Of a DNA stretch of 64,000 nucleotides, positions 1 to 8,706 are shown in pieces. Source of the stretch: Oxalobacteraceae bacterium UBA6018 (lineage in GTDB: Bacteria; Pseudomonadota; Gammaproteobacteria; Burkholderiales; Burkholderiaceae_D); assembly GCA_002428015.1 (NCBI GenBank), contig DIZW01000042.1, forward strand, positions 1 to 64,000. The letters are read 5' to 3'. A model generated the notes under the pieces. That model ran no database searches, was not told where the DNA came from, and saw only the letters and a program-made list of their open reading frames with translations. How positions within the stretch are numbered: position 1 is the first letter of the stretch; the number at the start of each line of letters is the position of its first letter. The translations under genes were made by a program, and so were the position numbers.

Positions 1-255
1 CTGCTGGAGCCCGACGCCAAGCTGACTGCCTACGACGACGTGCGCAATACCGTGGCCCGCCGGGTGCAGGAGGCGATGGCCGGCGCCGAGGGGCCGGGCG
101 TGGTGGCGGAGACGGTATTGCTAGCCGCGCGGGCAAGCAAGCCGAAACTGCGCTACACCGCGGGATCCCTGGCAAAGCGGTTGCGCTTGTTGCGCTCGTT
201 CGCCCCCGCGGGCCTGGTGGACGCAGGGCTGCGCAAGGATTTAAGCCTGGCCTAG
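1..255 (+). CDS. SDR-family oxidoreductase, C-terminal fragment
   Basis: Only the last 84 codons are in the window; the frame is open to the left edge and ends at TAG 253-255. The tail (residues like KPKLRYTAG followed by RLRLLRSFAPAGLVDAGLRKD) is typical of the C-terminus of classical short-chain dehydrogenases used on lipophilic or unknown substrates. The NAD(P)-binding and catalytic YxxxK parts lie outside, so cofactor and substrate cannot be judged. A 53-nt gap separates it from the next oxidoreductase-like gene on the same strand, so the two may have been cotranscribed. Confidence 0.7.
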   Translation: MLEPDAKLTAYDDVRNTVARRVQEAMAGAEGPGVVAETVLLAARASKPKLRYTAGSLAKRLRLLRSFAPAGLVDAGLRKDLSLA

Positions 256-308
256 CGTGTTATCCAGGTCTCTCGCCCCTTTTCGCAATTCACCAGGGAA
301 CACAAACA

Positions 309-1338
309 ATGAAAGCACTAGTCCTGAAACGCTACGGCGGCGCAAAGAATGTCGAGTTCGCGGACCTGCCTCGGCCCACCGTCAAGCCGGATGAGATCCT
401 GGTCCAGGTTCCACGCAGCAGGTCTCAATCCCATCGATAACATGATTCCAACGGGGAGCTTCAAACCCATTATCAAACTCCAACTGCCGGCCACCATGGG
501 CAGTGACCTTGCTGGCGTCGTGGTCGACATTGGGAGCCGGGTGACCCGCTTTAAGGTCGGCGACGCCGTATTTGCCAGCACTTTTGACCTGGGCGTCGGC
601 GCGCTTGCCGAGTACGCGGCTGTACCTGAGCGCGTAGCAGCGCTTAAGCCGGACAAGCTGGACTTTGTTCAGGCCGCATCGATACCGATGGTGGGACTCA
701 CTTCCTGGCAAGCCTTGGTCGAACGTGCCCAGCTGCAGCCTGGCCAGAAGGTATTTGTTCCTGCAGGTGCCGGCGGGATTGGCAGCTTTGCCATCCAGTT
801 GGCGAAACTGTTTGGTGCCAAGGTGGCGACGACGACCAGCACCGCCAACGTGGAATTTGTGCGTCAGCTTGGTGCTGACGAAGTGATCGATTATAAAAAA
901 CAGGAATTTGAAGCGCTGCTGCGCGATTACGACGTGGTTCTTGCAACATTGCGCGGCGGCGAGCTGGAGAAATCCCTGCAGGTTGTTGGGCGAGGCAGCA
1001 AGATCGTATCGTTGATTGGCCCGCCGGATGCGGCATTCGCGCGCAACCGCGGGATGAATTTTCTGATGACGTTCGTATTCGGCCTGCTGAGCGGCAAGAT
1101 CATTCGCCTCGCGAAACGGCGAAAGGCCAGCTACTCCTTCCTGTTCGTGCGTCCGGATGGCCAGCAATTGAGCAAGATCGGCGATCATCTTGCAGCGTCG
1201 CGGCTGCATCCTGTAGTCGATAAAATATTTCCGTTCACTCAGGCCAAAGAGGGGCTGGCTTACCTCGAGCAAGGCAGGGCGAGAGGCAAGGTGGTTGTGC
1301 AGCTCGTGAATTCCGCCGGGGAAAGGGTGGCCCTGTGA
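309..1338 (+). pseudogene. MDR/zinc-less quinone oxidoreductase-like protein, frameshifted near codon 34
   Basis: The natural start is ATG 309, behind AGGGA with 10 nt spacing. It reads MKALVLKRYGGAKNVEFAD and on to DEILVQV, then shifts out of frame and stops at TAA after SQSHR. The remainder, starting HAAGLNPIDNMIPTGSF, continues in a different frame to 1338. The family motif should read VQVHAAGLNPID, and removing one C from the CC at 411-412 (gttCCac) restores it. The rest is intact: catalytic-domain segment, Rossmann motif GAGGIGSFAIQLAK and GADEVIDYK, giving about 342 residues if repaired. MDR enzymes reduce quinones or enones with NADPH. Either this is a recent one-base inactivation or a sequencing error in a working gene; the undamaged remainder fits both. 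Confidence 0.85.
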
Positions 1339-1512
1339 AGCGTCCGTATCGTCTCGCCTGACATGCAACAATCTCAATGTGGCATTTTTTTATGGGATTA
1401 AGCGATTCGTCAGTTACCGCGCCTTGTTTTTTTTAAGTGATTTCTTCCTTCGTTGGCAATCGAATGAGCGTGGCCGGGATTGGGCAAGTGATTGAATTTG
1501 AAGGTGTGACTT

Positions 1513-1559
1513 AAGGCCATCGATGATTAGAACGAATCATCGATGGCTTTTTTGTTTTT
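1513..1559 (+). terminator. strong rho-independent terminator
   Basis: A perfect 13-bp stem (GCCATCGATGATT at 1516-1528 against AATCATCGATGGC at 1535-1547) with a 6-nt loop is followed by TTTTTTTGTTTTT. It lies about 175 nt after the oxidoreductase stop and ahead of the GH43 promoter, so it insulates the GH43 gene. Confidence 0.9.
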
Positions 1560-1569
1560 GGTACTGTAT

Positions 1570-1599
1570 TTGACATGGATATCTCTTTCGGTATCGAAT
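1570..1599 (+). promoter_or_regulatory. candidate sigma70 promoter for the GH43-CBM6 gene
   Basis: A consensus -35 TTGACA (1570-1575) is followed after 18 nt by TCGAAT (1594-1599, 4/6). A second option lies downstream: TTGGCT 1615-1620, 17 nt, TTACAT 1638-1643. No copy of the palindromes found elsewhere in the window is seen here, so this gene probably answers to another regulator or is constitutive. Confidence 0.4.
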
Positions 1600-1732
1600 T
1601 CGCCAAATAAGTTATTGGCTATCTGCTAAGTAAACCTTTACATTTTCCATTGGTCTTGATCGTGCCGGGCACGAGCATATGCAGCTGCGCACCTCATGAA
1701 AACGATCATTGCTGCTGAAAGGAATCGCCTCG

Positions 1733-3130
1733 ATGAAAAGACGTTGGAAGTTGGTCCCGCTGATCGTATTAATGCTTATATCCGGGTCGGACTGGGCGGC
1801 CAATCCTATCATCCAGACCAACTTCACTGCCGACCCGGCGCCGCTGGTGCACGATGGGGTGGTGTACCTGTATGCCAGTCACGATGAGGACGATGCCGAC
1901 GGCTTCAAGATGCTGAACTGGATGTTGTACTCGTCCACCGACATGGTGAACTGGACCGATCATGGTACGGTCGCCTCACTGGCCACCTTTCCCTGGGCGG
2001 TGCAGAGCAACGACGCCTGGGCGCCGCAAGTCGTCGCGCGCAATGGCAAGTTTTATCTGTATGCGCCGGTCAGTGTCGCGGGCTGGCCCAAGAATGTTAT
2101 CGGCGTGGCGGTGGCGGACAATCCGGCCGGCCCTTTCAAGGATGCGCTTGGCAAGCCGCTGATTGACAAGGGCGAGGGCTTTTTCGATCCTACGGTCGCC
2201 ATCGACGACGATGGCCAAGCTTATCTGTATTGGGGCAACCCTGATCTCTGGTACGTCAAGCTGAACAAGGACATGATCTCCTATGCCGGCACCATCATGA
2301 AAAGCAGCAGTAAGCCCGCCAAGTATCAGGAAGGGCCGTGGTTCTACAAGCGCAACGAGCACTATTATCTGGCCTACGCGTCGACCTGCTGTCCAGAGGG
2401 GATCGGATACGCCATGAGTACCTCGCCGGTCGGCCCTTGGCAAGACAAGGGCGCCCTCATGGCGCCGAATGCCGCGTCGAGCGGCAACCATCCCGGCATC
2501 ATCGATTACAAGGGACGCTCCTATGTGTTCGGCTTTAACTACCAACTCAACTTTGCACAGACGCCGCTGCATCGCGAGCGCCGTTCGATCAATGTGGCCA
2601 GCTTCAGCTACAACGCCGACGGCAGCATTCCCGAACTGCCATGGTGGGACCCGCGTGGGGTAGAGCAGGTCGGGCGTCTCGATCCGTATCGCAGGGTGGA
2701 GGCGGAAACCATCGCTTGGACTTCGCGCATCAAGCGCGACTGGGATCACCCGTTCGACTGGGCGCCAGGCGTGCGCACGGCCAGCGGCCCGGATAAGGGC
2801 ATGCATGTGGCCGATATCGTCGATCGCACGTATATCAAGGTCGCCGGGGTCGATTTCGGTGCACAGGGCGCCTCGCGATTTGCCGCGCGCGTGGCCAGCG
2901 GCAATAAGAATGGCGGCCAGATAGAGATGCGGCTGGGCAGCGTGGAAGGAAAGCTGATCGGAACCCTGTTGGTGCCCGACACGGGGGGCTGGCAGCGCTG
3001 GCGAACCGTCGACACCCCGGTGCATGGCGCCACCGGCGTCGAGGATCTGTTTTTCGTCTTCAAAGGTAAGTGGCGCGATCCGCTGTTTAATTTTGACTAC
3101 TGGCAGTTCTTTGCAACGCCAGGACAATAA
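1733..3130 (+). CDS. secreted GH43 glycosidase with C-terminal CBM6-like domain
   Basis: The product has 465 residues. ATG 1733 is preferred over the upstream TTG 1709 because AAAGGA lies 9 nt before it and a clean signal peptide follows (MKRRWK, then a hydrophobic stretch ending SDWAA). The five-bladed GH43 propeller fills the first two thirds and shows the catalytic triad: Asp34 (base) in ADPAP, an Asp in FFDPTVAIDDDG near residue 150 (pKa modulator), and a Glu in YQEGPWFYK near residue 205 (acid). From about residue 325 (DPYRRVEAETIAW) the sequence looks like a family 6 carbohydrate-binding module. GH43 enzymes of this type remove arabinofuranose or xylose from plant polysaccharides. It stands alone, transcribed towards a convergent diguanylate cyclase. 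The exact substrate cannot be read from sequence. Confidence 0.85.
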   Translation: MKRRWKLVPLIVLMLISGSDWAANPIIQTNFTADPAPLVHDGVVYLYASHDEDDADGFKMLNWMLYSSTDMVNWTDHGTVASLATFPWAVQSNDAWAPQVVARNGKFYLYAPVSVAGWPKNVIGVAVADNPAGPFKDALGKPLIDKGEGFFDPTVAIDDDGQAYLYWGNPDLWYVKLNKDMISYAGTIMKSSSKPAKYQEGPWFYKRNEHYYLAYASTCCPEGIGYAMSTSPVGPWQDKGALMAPNAASSGNHPGIIDYKGRSYVFGFNYQLNFAQTPLHRERRSINVASFSYNADGSIPELPWWDPRGVEQVGRLDPYRRVEAETIAWTSRIKRDWDHPFDWAPGVRTASGPDKGMHVADIVDRTYIKVAGVDFGAQGASRFAARVASGNKNGGQIEMRLGSVEGKLIGTLLVPDTGGWQRWRTVDTPVHGATGVEDLFFVFKGKWRDPLFNFDYWQFFATPGQ

Positions 3131-3448
3131 GACACCATGCATGAGCCAATATCGTGGAGGACTGGCAATGCTGGGAATGGGACAGGGACAGCAGTTGGCG
3201 CGTCATGAGCTGGGATCCGGTGGGCTATCCCGACCAGCGGAAATGGCCATGGCGATACACCAGTTGAACATGAAATTGATGGTTCCCATCTGACCCTCGA
3301 TCGGCAACGACACGGCACTGGCCCATGAACCGGACCATCGTGTCCAGGGGAGTGCATCGAGTACTACCAGAGCATCGGAAATCGTTCTCTGCCAGAAGCG
3401 CGACTTGGGACGCAACTGATGAAAGTAGCGCTCAAAGCAATGAGCATG
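3131..3448. other. intergenic region between convergent genes, nothing recognised
   Basis: These 318 bases separate the GH43 stop from the diguanylate cyclase stop. No clear terminator hairpin was found on either strand. A minus-strand frame at 3203-3415 encodes a 70-residue peptide (RPKSRFWQRTISDALVVLD) without a convincing ribosome site or known family; it may be a remnant. Confidence 0.5.
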
Positions 3449-6400
3449 TCAGTACGCCGCCGCGTCTTCCCAGGCGGGCGCGCCGCCGATCGAGGTTTTC
3501 ATGATGACCTTGCCCGCGGCTAGCGCGCGCTGCGGATGGCCGGCCAGCTCATCAAAACCGAGCTCGCTTCCTGGCGCAAAATACAGCCCCATCCAGCCAT
3601 TGCGCTGCAGCCGCTTTACCTGGTACAGGCAACGGTCCGCAATGTCGATCACCTGCTCGACGCTGAACTGTTCCGGCGCGTCCAGATTGAACGGGAAGCA
3701 GGCAAATCCGATCGAACAGGTCTTGTGCACGGTGCGGCCCTGGCCCAGCACGAAGGCGTGGCTTTGTACCGCGGCCCGGAAGCGCTCTGCGATCTCGGGC
3801 GCCTGCGCGCGGTCGATGAAGCGGCTCACCACCAGGAACTCTTCGCCGCCCCAGCGCAATACCATGTCGCCCTCGCGGCAAGCATGGCGCAGCAGCGCGG
3901 CCATCTGGACCAGTACCGCGTCGCCGCTGGCGTGGCCATAGCTGTCGTTGACCGCCTTGAAGTGGTCGACATCCATGATGAAGAACAGCAGGTTCTGTTC
4001 GCTCGCTCCGAGCGCCGCCTCGTCACCTGGGCGGCGCTGAAAGGCGCGCACCGCCATCGCGCTGTCGGCCCCGATGCACTTGGACAGATAGCGGCGGTTG
4101 TTCAGGCCGGTGAGCGGATCGCACAGGCTGATGTCTTCCAGCTTGCGATTGCTGCTTTCGAGCTCCACATTCTTGACCGCCAGCTCTTGCGTGCGCTCCT
4201 GGACCTTCTGTTCGAGCATGCGGTTGATCTCGATCTGGCGCAGGACCTTGCGGCGCTGCGAACGCACGAACGCTGCGATGGCGCCGGCCAGCAGCAAGCC
4301 ATACAGCGTCCAGGCCCACCAGCTCGCCCACGGCGGCGGCAGTACATGGATGCGCAGCGCGGTCGGGCGGTCGTTCCACAAGCCCTCGTCATTGCTGGCC
4401 TTGACCATGAAGGTGTAGTCGCCCGGGTCCAGATTGGTGTAGGTGGCCGAGCGCCGGGTGCCGACCTCGTTCCAGTCGCGGTCGAAGCCGGCCAGGCGAT
4501 AGGCATAGCGGTTCTTGTCGGCGTTGCGATAGCCGAGCGCGGCGTACTCGATCGTAAAGACCGACTGCCGGTAGTTAAGCGTGATCTCGCGCGTCTGTTC
4601 GATTACCTGCCGCAGCGGCGAACCGGCGATGCCGACGGCGACCGGCTTGTTGAAGATCTGGAAGTCCCGCAACACCACCGGCGGGCGCTGGCCGTTGCTG
4701 GTCACGTCGGCGGGGAAGAAGTGGGTGTAGCCCTGGGTACCGCCGAACACCAGTTCGCCCGAGCGTAGCCGCAGCGCCGCGCCGATGTTGAACTGGTTGC
4801 CCTGCACCCCGTCGTTGCGGGTGAAGGTACGCATCCGCGCGCTGGCCGGATCGAACACGGTCAAGCCGTTGAGCGTGCCGAGCCACAGCCGGCCCTTGGC
4901 GTCGCTCACGATCGACACCACCGCGTCGCTCGGCAGGCCGTCCCGGTGGCCGTAGCGCCGGACTTGGCCGGTGGCCGGGTCGAAATGGTCTAGCCCGCCG
5001 CCACGGGTGCCGAGCCAGAACATGCCGTCGTCCGCCCGGTACACGGCCAGCACGTTGTCGGCCGACACGCTGTGCGGGTCGCCGGGGCGGTGCCGGTAGT
5101 GGGTGAACTTGCCGCTGGACCGATCGAGACTGTCCAGCCCGTTGCCGGTGCCCAGCCACAGCCGGCCGGCGCGGTCCTCGTCGATCGCCCAGACCAAGGG
5201 CGAGCCGATGCTGGCGCCATCGCCCGGCCGCGGCAGGAAGCGCGTGAAGCTGTTCTGGTCGCGATCATACCGGTTCAGGCCGCCGCCGACGGTGCCGATC
5301 CACAGCGTGCCGGTGCGGTCGTTGAACACGCGCCAGGTATCGTTGTTGCTGATGGTGGTGGGGAGATTGTAGTCGACGAAATAGGCACCGGCCTTGCCGC
5401 TGCGCGGGTCAAACCGTCCCAGGCCGCCTTCCCAGGTGCCGAGCCACAGCGTGCCCTCGCGATCTTCGGCGATCGACAGGATCACGTTGGCGCTCAGGCT
5501 GCCGGGCTGGTCCGGTGCATGTTGGTAGACCGTCATGCGGCCGCTGTGCGGGTCGAGCTTGTCGAGTCCGCCGCCATCGGTGCCGAACCACAGGGCGCCG
5601 CCGGCATCCTCGTGCAGCGATAGCACCGAGCGATGGCTCAGGCCGCCCTCGCGCTTGCCGTAGGAATGGAAGGCGAGCGTTCCGGTGTTCAGGAAGCTGA
5701 TCCCGTTCGGAAAGGTACCGACCCACATGTCGCCATTGTTGTCCTGGAAGATGCTGCGCACGTTGCCGCTCGGTAGAGCGTTCCGGACTTTCTCGTCGGC
5801 GCGCAGGTGCACGAAGCTGGTGGCGCCCGGCTGCAGCACGTCGATCCCCGCCGGCGTGGCGACCCAGGTCGCGCCATCGCGGTCCTGCACGACGGTGGCA
5901 ATGTTGTTGTCGGTGAGGCTGCCGGGCTGTTGCGCTTCGTGCACGTAGCGCGCGAACTTGCCGCTGCGCGGATCGAACATGTCCACACCGCCGCCGCCGG
6001 TGCCCAGCCACAGGTGGTGGGCACTGTCGGCGGCCAGACTGGTGACGACGTTGTGGCTCAGACTATCCGGGGCGGCACCGGCCCTGTAGTTGGTAAAGGC
6101 GCCGCTGGCAGGGTCAAAGCGCAGCAGGCCGGCGCCGTCGGTCCCGATCCAGACCACACCCTGCTGGTCCACCAGCAGGGCCTTGATCTGATCCGCGTTC
6201 GGTGCGCCGTTGCGGTATGTCGTGAAACTGTTCCGGTCCCGATTTAAGCGCGCCAGCCCGCCGTAGGTGCCGACCCACAGCGTGCCGGCGCCGTCGCGCC
6301 CGAGGCTGCGCACGGTATTGTTGACCAGGCTGCCGCGCTGGCCGTCGGCATGCTGGAAGCGGGCAAAGCGCTTGGTCGCCCGGTCGAACCGATTCAGGCC

Positions 6401-6721
6401 GCCATCGGTGGCGGCCCACAGATCGCCGGCGCCGTCTTCGGCGATCGCCCACACGGCATTGTTGCTGATGCTCGTGGCATCGGCCGGCAGGTTGTGGAAC
6501 ACCTCGAACGCGTAGCCGTCGTAGCGGGCCAGCCCGTCGGTGCCACCGAGCCAGATGTAGCCTTCGTGGTCCTGGTAAATGGCATTGACGGCGCCCACGG
6601 TCGCGCCATCTTCGGTCAGCTTGGCCAAGAACTGGCTGTCGGGCGACGGAACCACCGCAAGGCAAGGCGCGCAGGCGCAAAGCAGTGTGATCGCCCGGAT
6701 GAAGCGATGGAACAGCGGCAT
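3449..6721 (-). CDS. two-component-regulator-propeller diguanylate cyclase (Reg_prop / Y_Y_Y / TM / GGDEF)
   Basis: The product has 1090 residues from ATG 6721, which starts a signal peptide (MPLFHRFIRAITLLCACAP) and has AGGT upstream; the longer frame to 6808 adds only an uninformative N-terminus. The body is a chain of Reg_prop blades of the type GxLWxGTxxGGLxRxD, forming a periplasmic sensor propeller. A Y_Y_Y domain follows (YRLAGFDRDWNEVGTRR), then one membrane helix (PWASWWAWTLYGLLLAGAI), a short coiled coil and a GGDEF domain starting at DPLTGLNNRRYL. The active-site loop reads GGEEF, and REGD sits exactly five residues before it, the canonical RxxD inhibitory site. So it should make c-di-GMP and be product-inhibited. 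Such hybrids usually carry a histidine kinase; here the output is the cyclase. The periplasmic ligand is unknown but could be a glycan, given the neighbours. Confidence 0.92.
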   Translation of the reverse strand: MPLFHRFIRAITLLCACAPCLAVVPSPDSQFLAKLTEDGATVGAVNAIYQDHEGYIWLGGTDGLARYDGYAFEVFHNLPADATSISNNAVWAIAEDGAGDLWAATDGGLNRFDRATKRFARFQHADGQRGSLVNNTVRSLGRDGAGTLWVGTYGGLARLNRDRNSFTTYRNGAPNADQIKALLVDQQGVVWIGTDGAGLLRFDPASGAFTNYRAGAAPDSLSHNVVTSLAADSAHHLWLGTGGGGVDMFDPRSGKFARYVHEAQQPGSLTDNNIATVVQDRDGATWVATPAGIDVLQPGATSFVHLRADEKVRNALPSGNVRSIFQDNNGDMWVGTFPNGISFLNTGTLAFHSYGKREGGLSHRSVLSLHEDAGGALWFGTDGGGLDKLDPHSGRMTVYQHAPDQPGSLSANVILSIAEDREGTLWLGTWEGGLGRFDPRSGKAGAYFVDYNLPTTISNNDTWRVFNDRTGTLWIGTVGGGLNRYDRDQNSFTRFLPRPGDGASIGSPLVWAIDEDRAGRLWLGTGNGLDSLDRSSGKFTHYRHRPGDPHSVSADNVLAVYRADDGMFWLGTRGGGLDHFDPATGQVRRYGHRDGLPSDAVVSIVSDAKGRLWLGTLNGLTVFDPASARMRTFTRNDGVQGNQFNIGAALRLRSGELVFGGTQGYTHFFPADVTSNGQRPPVVLRDFQIFNKPVAVGIAGSPLRQVIEQTREITLNYRQSVFTIEYAALGYRNADKNRYAYRLAGFDRDWNEVGTRRSATYTNLDPGDYTFMVKASNDEGLWNDRPTALRIHVLPPPWASWWAWTLYGLLLAGAIAAFVRSQRRKVLRQIEINRMLEQKVQERTQELAVKNVELESSNRKLEDISLCDPLTGLNNRRYLSKCIGADSAMAVRAFQRRPGDEAALGASEQNLLFFIMDVDHFKAVNDSYGHASGDAVLVQMAALLRHACREGDMVLRWGGEEFLVVSRFIDRAQAPEIAERFRAAVQSHAFVLGQGRTVHKTCSIGFACFPFNLDAPEQFSVEQVIDIADRCLYQVKRLQRNGWMGLYFAPGSELGFDELAGHPQRALAAGKVIMKTSIGGAPAWEDAAAY

Positions 6722-6939
6722 CGTGATTACCTGGCAAGTGTGGAATATCTGGCAGCACGTATGTATGCCCCATGTGCCGATGCTATCCCAGAGTGGAAGC
6801 GAGGGCAAATAGTTATTTTCCTAAGGGAAACACTATCCGGGGCGGTCAGGGCTTGAGAGCGTATGACCCGGTGAGCCGGCGAACTGCGTGATGCCTTTCC
6901 GGCCGGGACCGCCGCTGACACCAAATTCGAAGTTGGAAT

Positions 6940-8148
6940 CTATTGCCGGGTGTCCTTGAAGGAGCGCCAGAGAGCCAGGTCGTAGGCGATTTTCAGCGCG
7001 CCGCACATTACCAGCGGGGCGGCGAGAAATCCGGCCGCGAAGAGGCTGGCGCCGATGACGGGGCCGGCGGCGGAAGCCAGGCTTCGAGGAACTGCGGTGA
7101 AGCTCGCCGCGGCGGCGCGCTCGGCCGGTGTCACGACAGACATGACGAAGGCGCTGCGTGCGGGAACGTCCATCGACGATAGGAGAGAGCGGACAATGAG
7201 CAGTCCCAGGGCGGGCCAGATCGATGGCGCCAAGGCGGCGCCAATGAGGCATAGGCTTGCGGGTATGTGGGTGAACACCATCGTGTTCACCAGGCCGATC
7301 CTGCGCGCAAGCGGCGGGGCCGCAAGTTGCGACGCGGCGGCGCACAGCCCCGACCAGAAGAAGAACTGGCCGGCCGACGCCACGGACATGTCGAACCGCT
7401 TGAACAGCCAGAGCGCCAGCAGGGCGTTGACGACGAGCCCTCCGGCAAACGAGTCGACGGAGAACAGCGCCGCCAGGCGGACGACCATGGGGCGCGACCG
7501 CCCGAGGGGAGTCCTTGGCTTCGGCGCCGCTTCGTGTGGAGCTGGAATTGATCGGTAAAGCATCCACACCGCGCAGCCGATCAGGCCGTACAGCCCGAAC
7601 ATGCAGCGCAGGCCATCGACAGTCGAGATCCCGGCCGTTGCCGAGATATACACTGGCAGCGCCGCCGCTAAGGCGCCCAGGGCAGCCGACAGCGAGCCAA
7701 GCAGGCTGTAGCGGGCGAACAGTGCGATGCGGGCATCGCCGTCGGCGGACTCGGCCAGGCGCGCGTGCTCGAGCGGGAGGAACACGCTCACGTCTCCTGT
7801 GCTGGGGTTGAGGGTTCCGACGAAGGCGACCAGGAGCATCGGCCAGAACGTCGACGTGATACCGAAGGCGAAGCCGGTGGCCGCCATCAGCGCTGCGGCG
7901 CCGCAGATGAGGCGGTGGTGGTGGATGCGGTAGCCCCATGCGCCGACGGCCAAGGTCGCGCAGGCCGACCCGAGCAAGGTGGCCGTCGCCAGCACGCCAA
8001 CCTCCCATGCGCCGAACCCCAACGCGATCAGATACGCCGGCAGCAGGACAGCGACGTAGCCGTCGGCGAACGCCCTCAGCGCCCGCGCCAGGAGCAGCGG
8101 TAGCGCAGACGCATGGGCACCTTCTGGAAGCAGCAAGCGGCCGATCAT
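6940..8148 (-). CDS. MFS transporter
   Basis: The product is 402 residues with about twelve hydrophobic segments in the usual 6+6 arrangement, a charged central loop (SIPAPHEAAPKPRTPLGRSR) and a conserved AERAAAASFTAV segment in the second half, as in MFS drug or metabolite exporters. Substrate unknown. ATG 8148 starts MIGRLLLPEG with no good Shine-Dalgarno, so the true start may be a few codons away. The gene is divergent from the LacI gene at 8707 with 560 bp between them. A longer open frame on the same strand (6833-8167) is an Arg/Pro-rich shadow. Confidence 0.8.
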   Translation of the reverse strand: MIGRLLLPEGAHASALPLLLARALRAFADGYVAVLLPAYLIALGFGAWEVGVLATATLLGSACATLAVGAWGYRIHHHRLICGAAALMAATGFAFGITSTFWPMLLVAFVGTLNPSTGDVSVFLPLEHARLAESADGDARIALFARYSLLGSLSAALGALAAALPVYISATAGISTVDGLRCMFGLYGLIGCAVWMLYRSIPAPHEAAPKPRTPLGRSRPMVVRLAALFSVDSFAGGLVVNALLALWLFKRFDMSVASAGQFFFWSGLCAAASQLAAPPLARRIGLVNTMVFTHIPASLCLIGAALAPSIWPALGLLIVRSLLSSMDVPARSAFVMSVVTPAERAAAASFTAVPRSLASAAGPVIGASLFAAGFLAAPLVMCGALKIAYDLALWRSFKDTRQ

Positions 8149-8706
8149 CGGCCGGCGGCACTGGCAAAAGGCCGATGGGACGCGGTATTTCGACAGGAAC
8201 GGGTGGGCGGATTTTGTTGAATTGGCATACGCGCTAATTTACGGGCTTGCCGAAGGAGTGACAAGCGAAACCGTCCCCGAAGGTGAGGGCAAAAAAGCCG
8301 GCCGAACCGATGCCGACGGCCAGCCTGAACCATCTGGCCAACGGGGAGGGCGCTGGCAGCCATCGCAACGGCAGCAGCCGGAAGACTGTGCTCACGCCTG
8401 GCGCCGAGATGCGGCTCACTATTCCACGCGACGGCCTGGGCAGCTTCGAGCTCAAGCTGGTGGCGAACCATCAACGGCGGATGGCTGGATTTTACGGCCA
8501 CGCATTCGGAATGGGCGCGCGCGGCATGAATCGCCTTCCGATAGCGTGCCAGGAATTAACTCATGTTGGCATTAAGATCACTCAGCCCCTGTTTTATGTA
8601 GTGAAATTACGGAGTTCTCCACATGAAAAAAGATTTTTGCCGTAAGATTCGGTCTTTGTAATCGATAACATCGCTGGCGCCAAGACAGCGAAAAAGGGAT
8701 CTGACG
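8149..8706. other. 558-bp divergent intergenic region with one operator
   Basis: The region lies between the MFS transporter (minus) and lacI (plus). Near the right end is the palindrome listed separately (8657-8670). On the minus strand around 8285-8325 a GGCCG/CGGCC hairpin is followed by CTTTTTT, a weak terminator-like structure. Minus-strand frames at 8145-8501 and 8234-8455 have no family resemblance I can name. Confidence 0.5.
8657..8670 (+). promoter_or_regulatory. palindromic LacI-type operator upstream of lacI
   Basis: TGTAATCGATAACA matches 13 of 14 positions of the palindrome TGTTATCGATAACA. It sits 36 bp ahead of the LacI-family start codon, as expected for autorepression. The same motif recurs at 10793, 15361, 22198 and 22297, all within this catabolic block. 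Confidence 0.7.

Noticed and set aside
3203..3415. 70-codon minus-strand frame between GH43 and the cyclase
   Set aside because: No ribosome site and no recognisable family; may be a remnant, not supportable as a gene.
6833..8167. 444-codon minus-strand frame over the MFS gene
   Set aside because: Arg/Pro-rich composition and no family features; the 6940-8148 frame encodes a clear twelve-helix transporter.
8234..8455. 73-codon minus-strand frame with a hydrophobic C-terminal half
   Set aside because: No start signal, no family match, and a terminator-like hairpin lies inside it.
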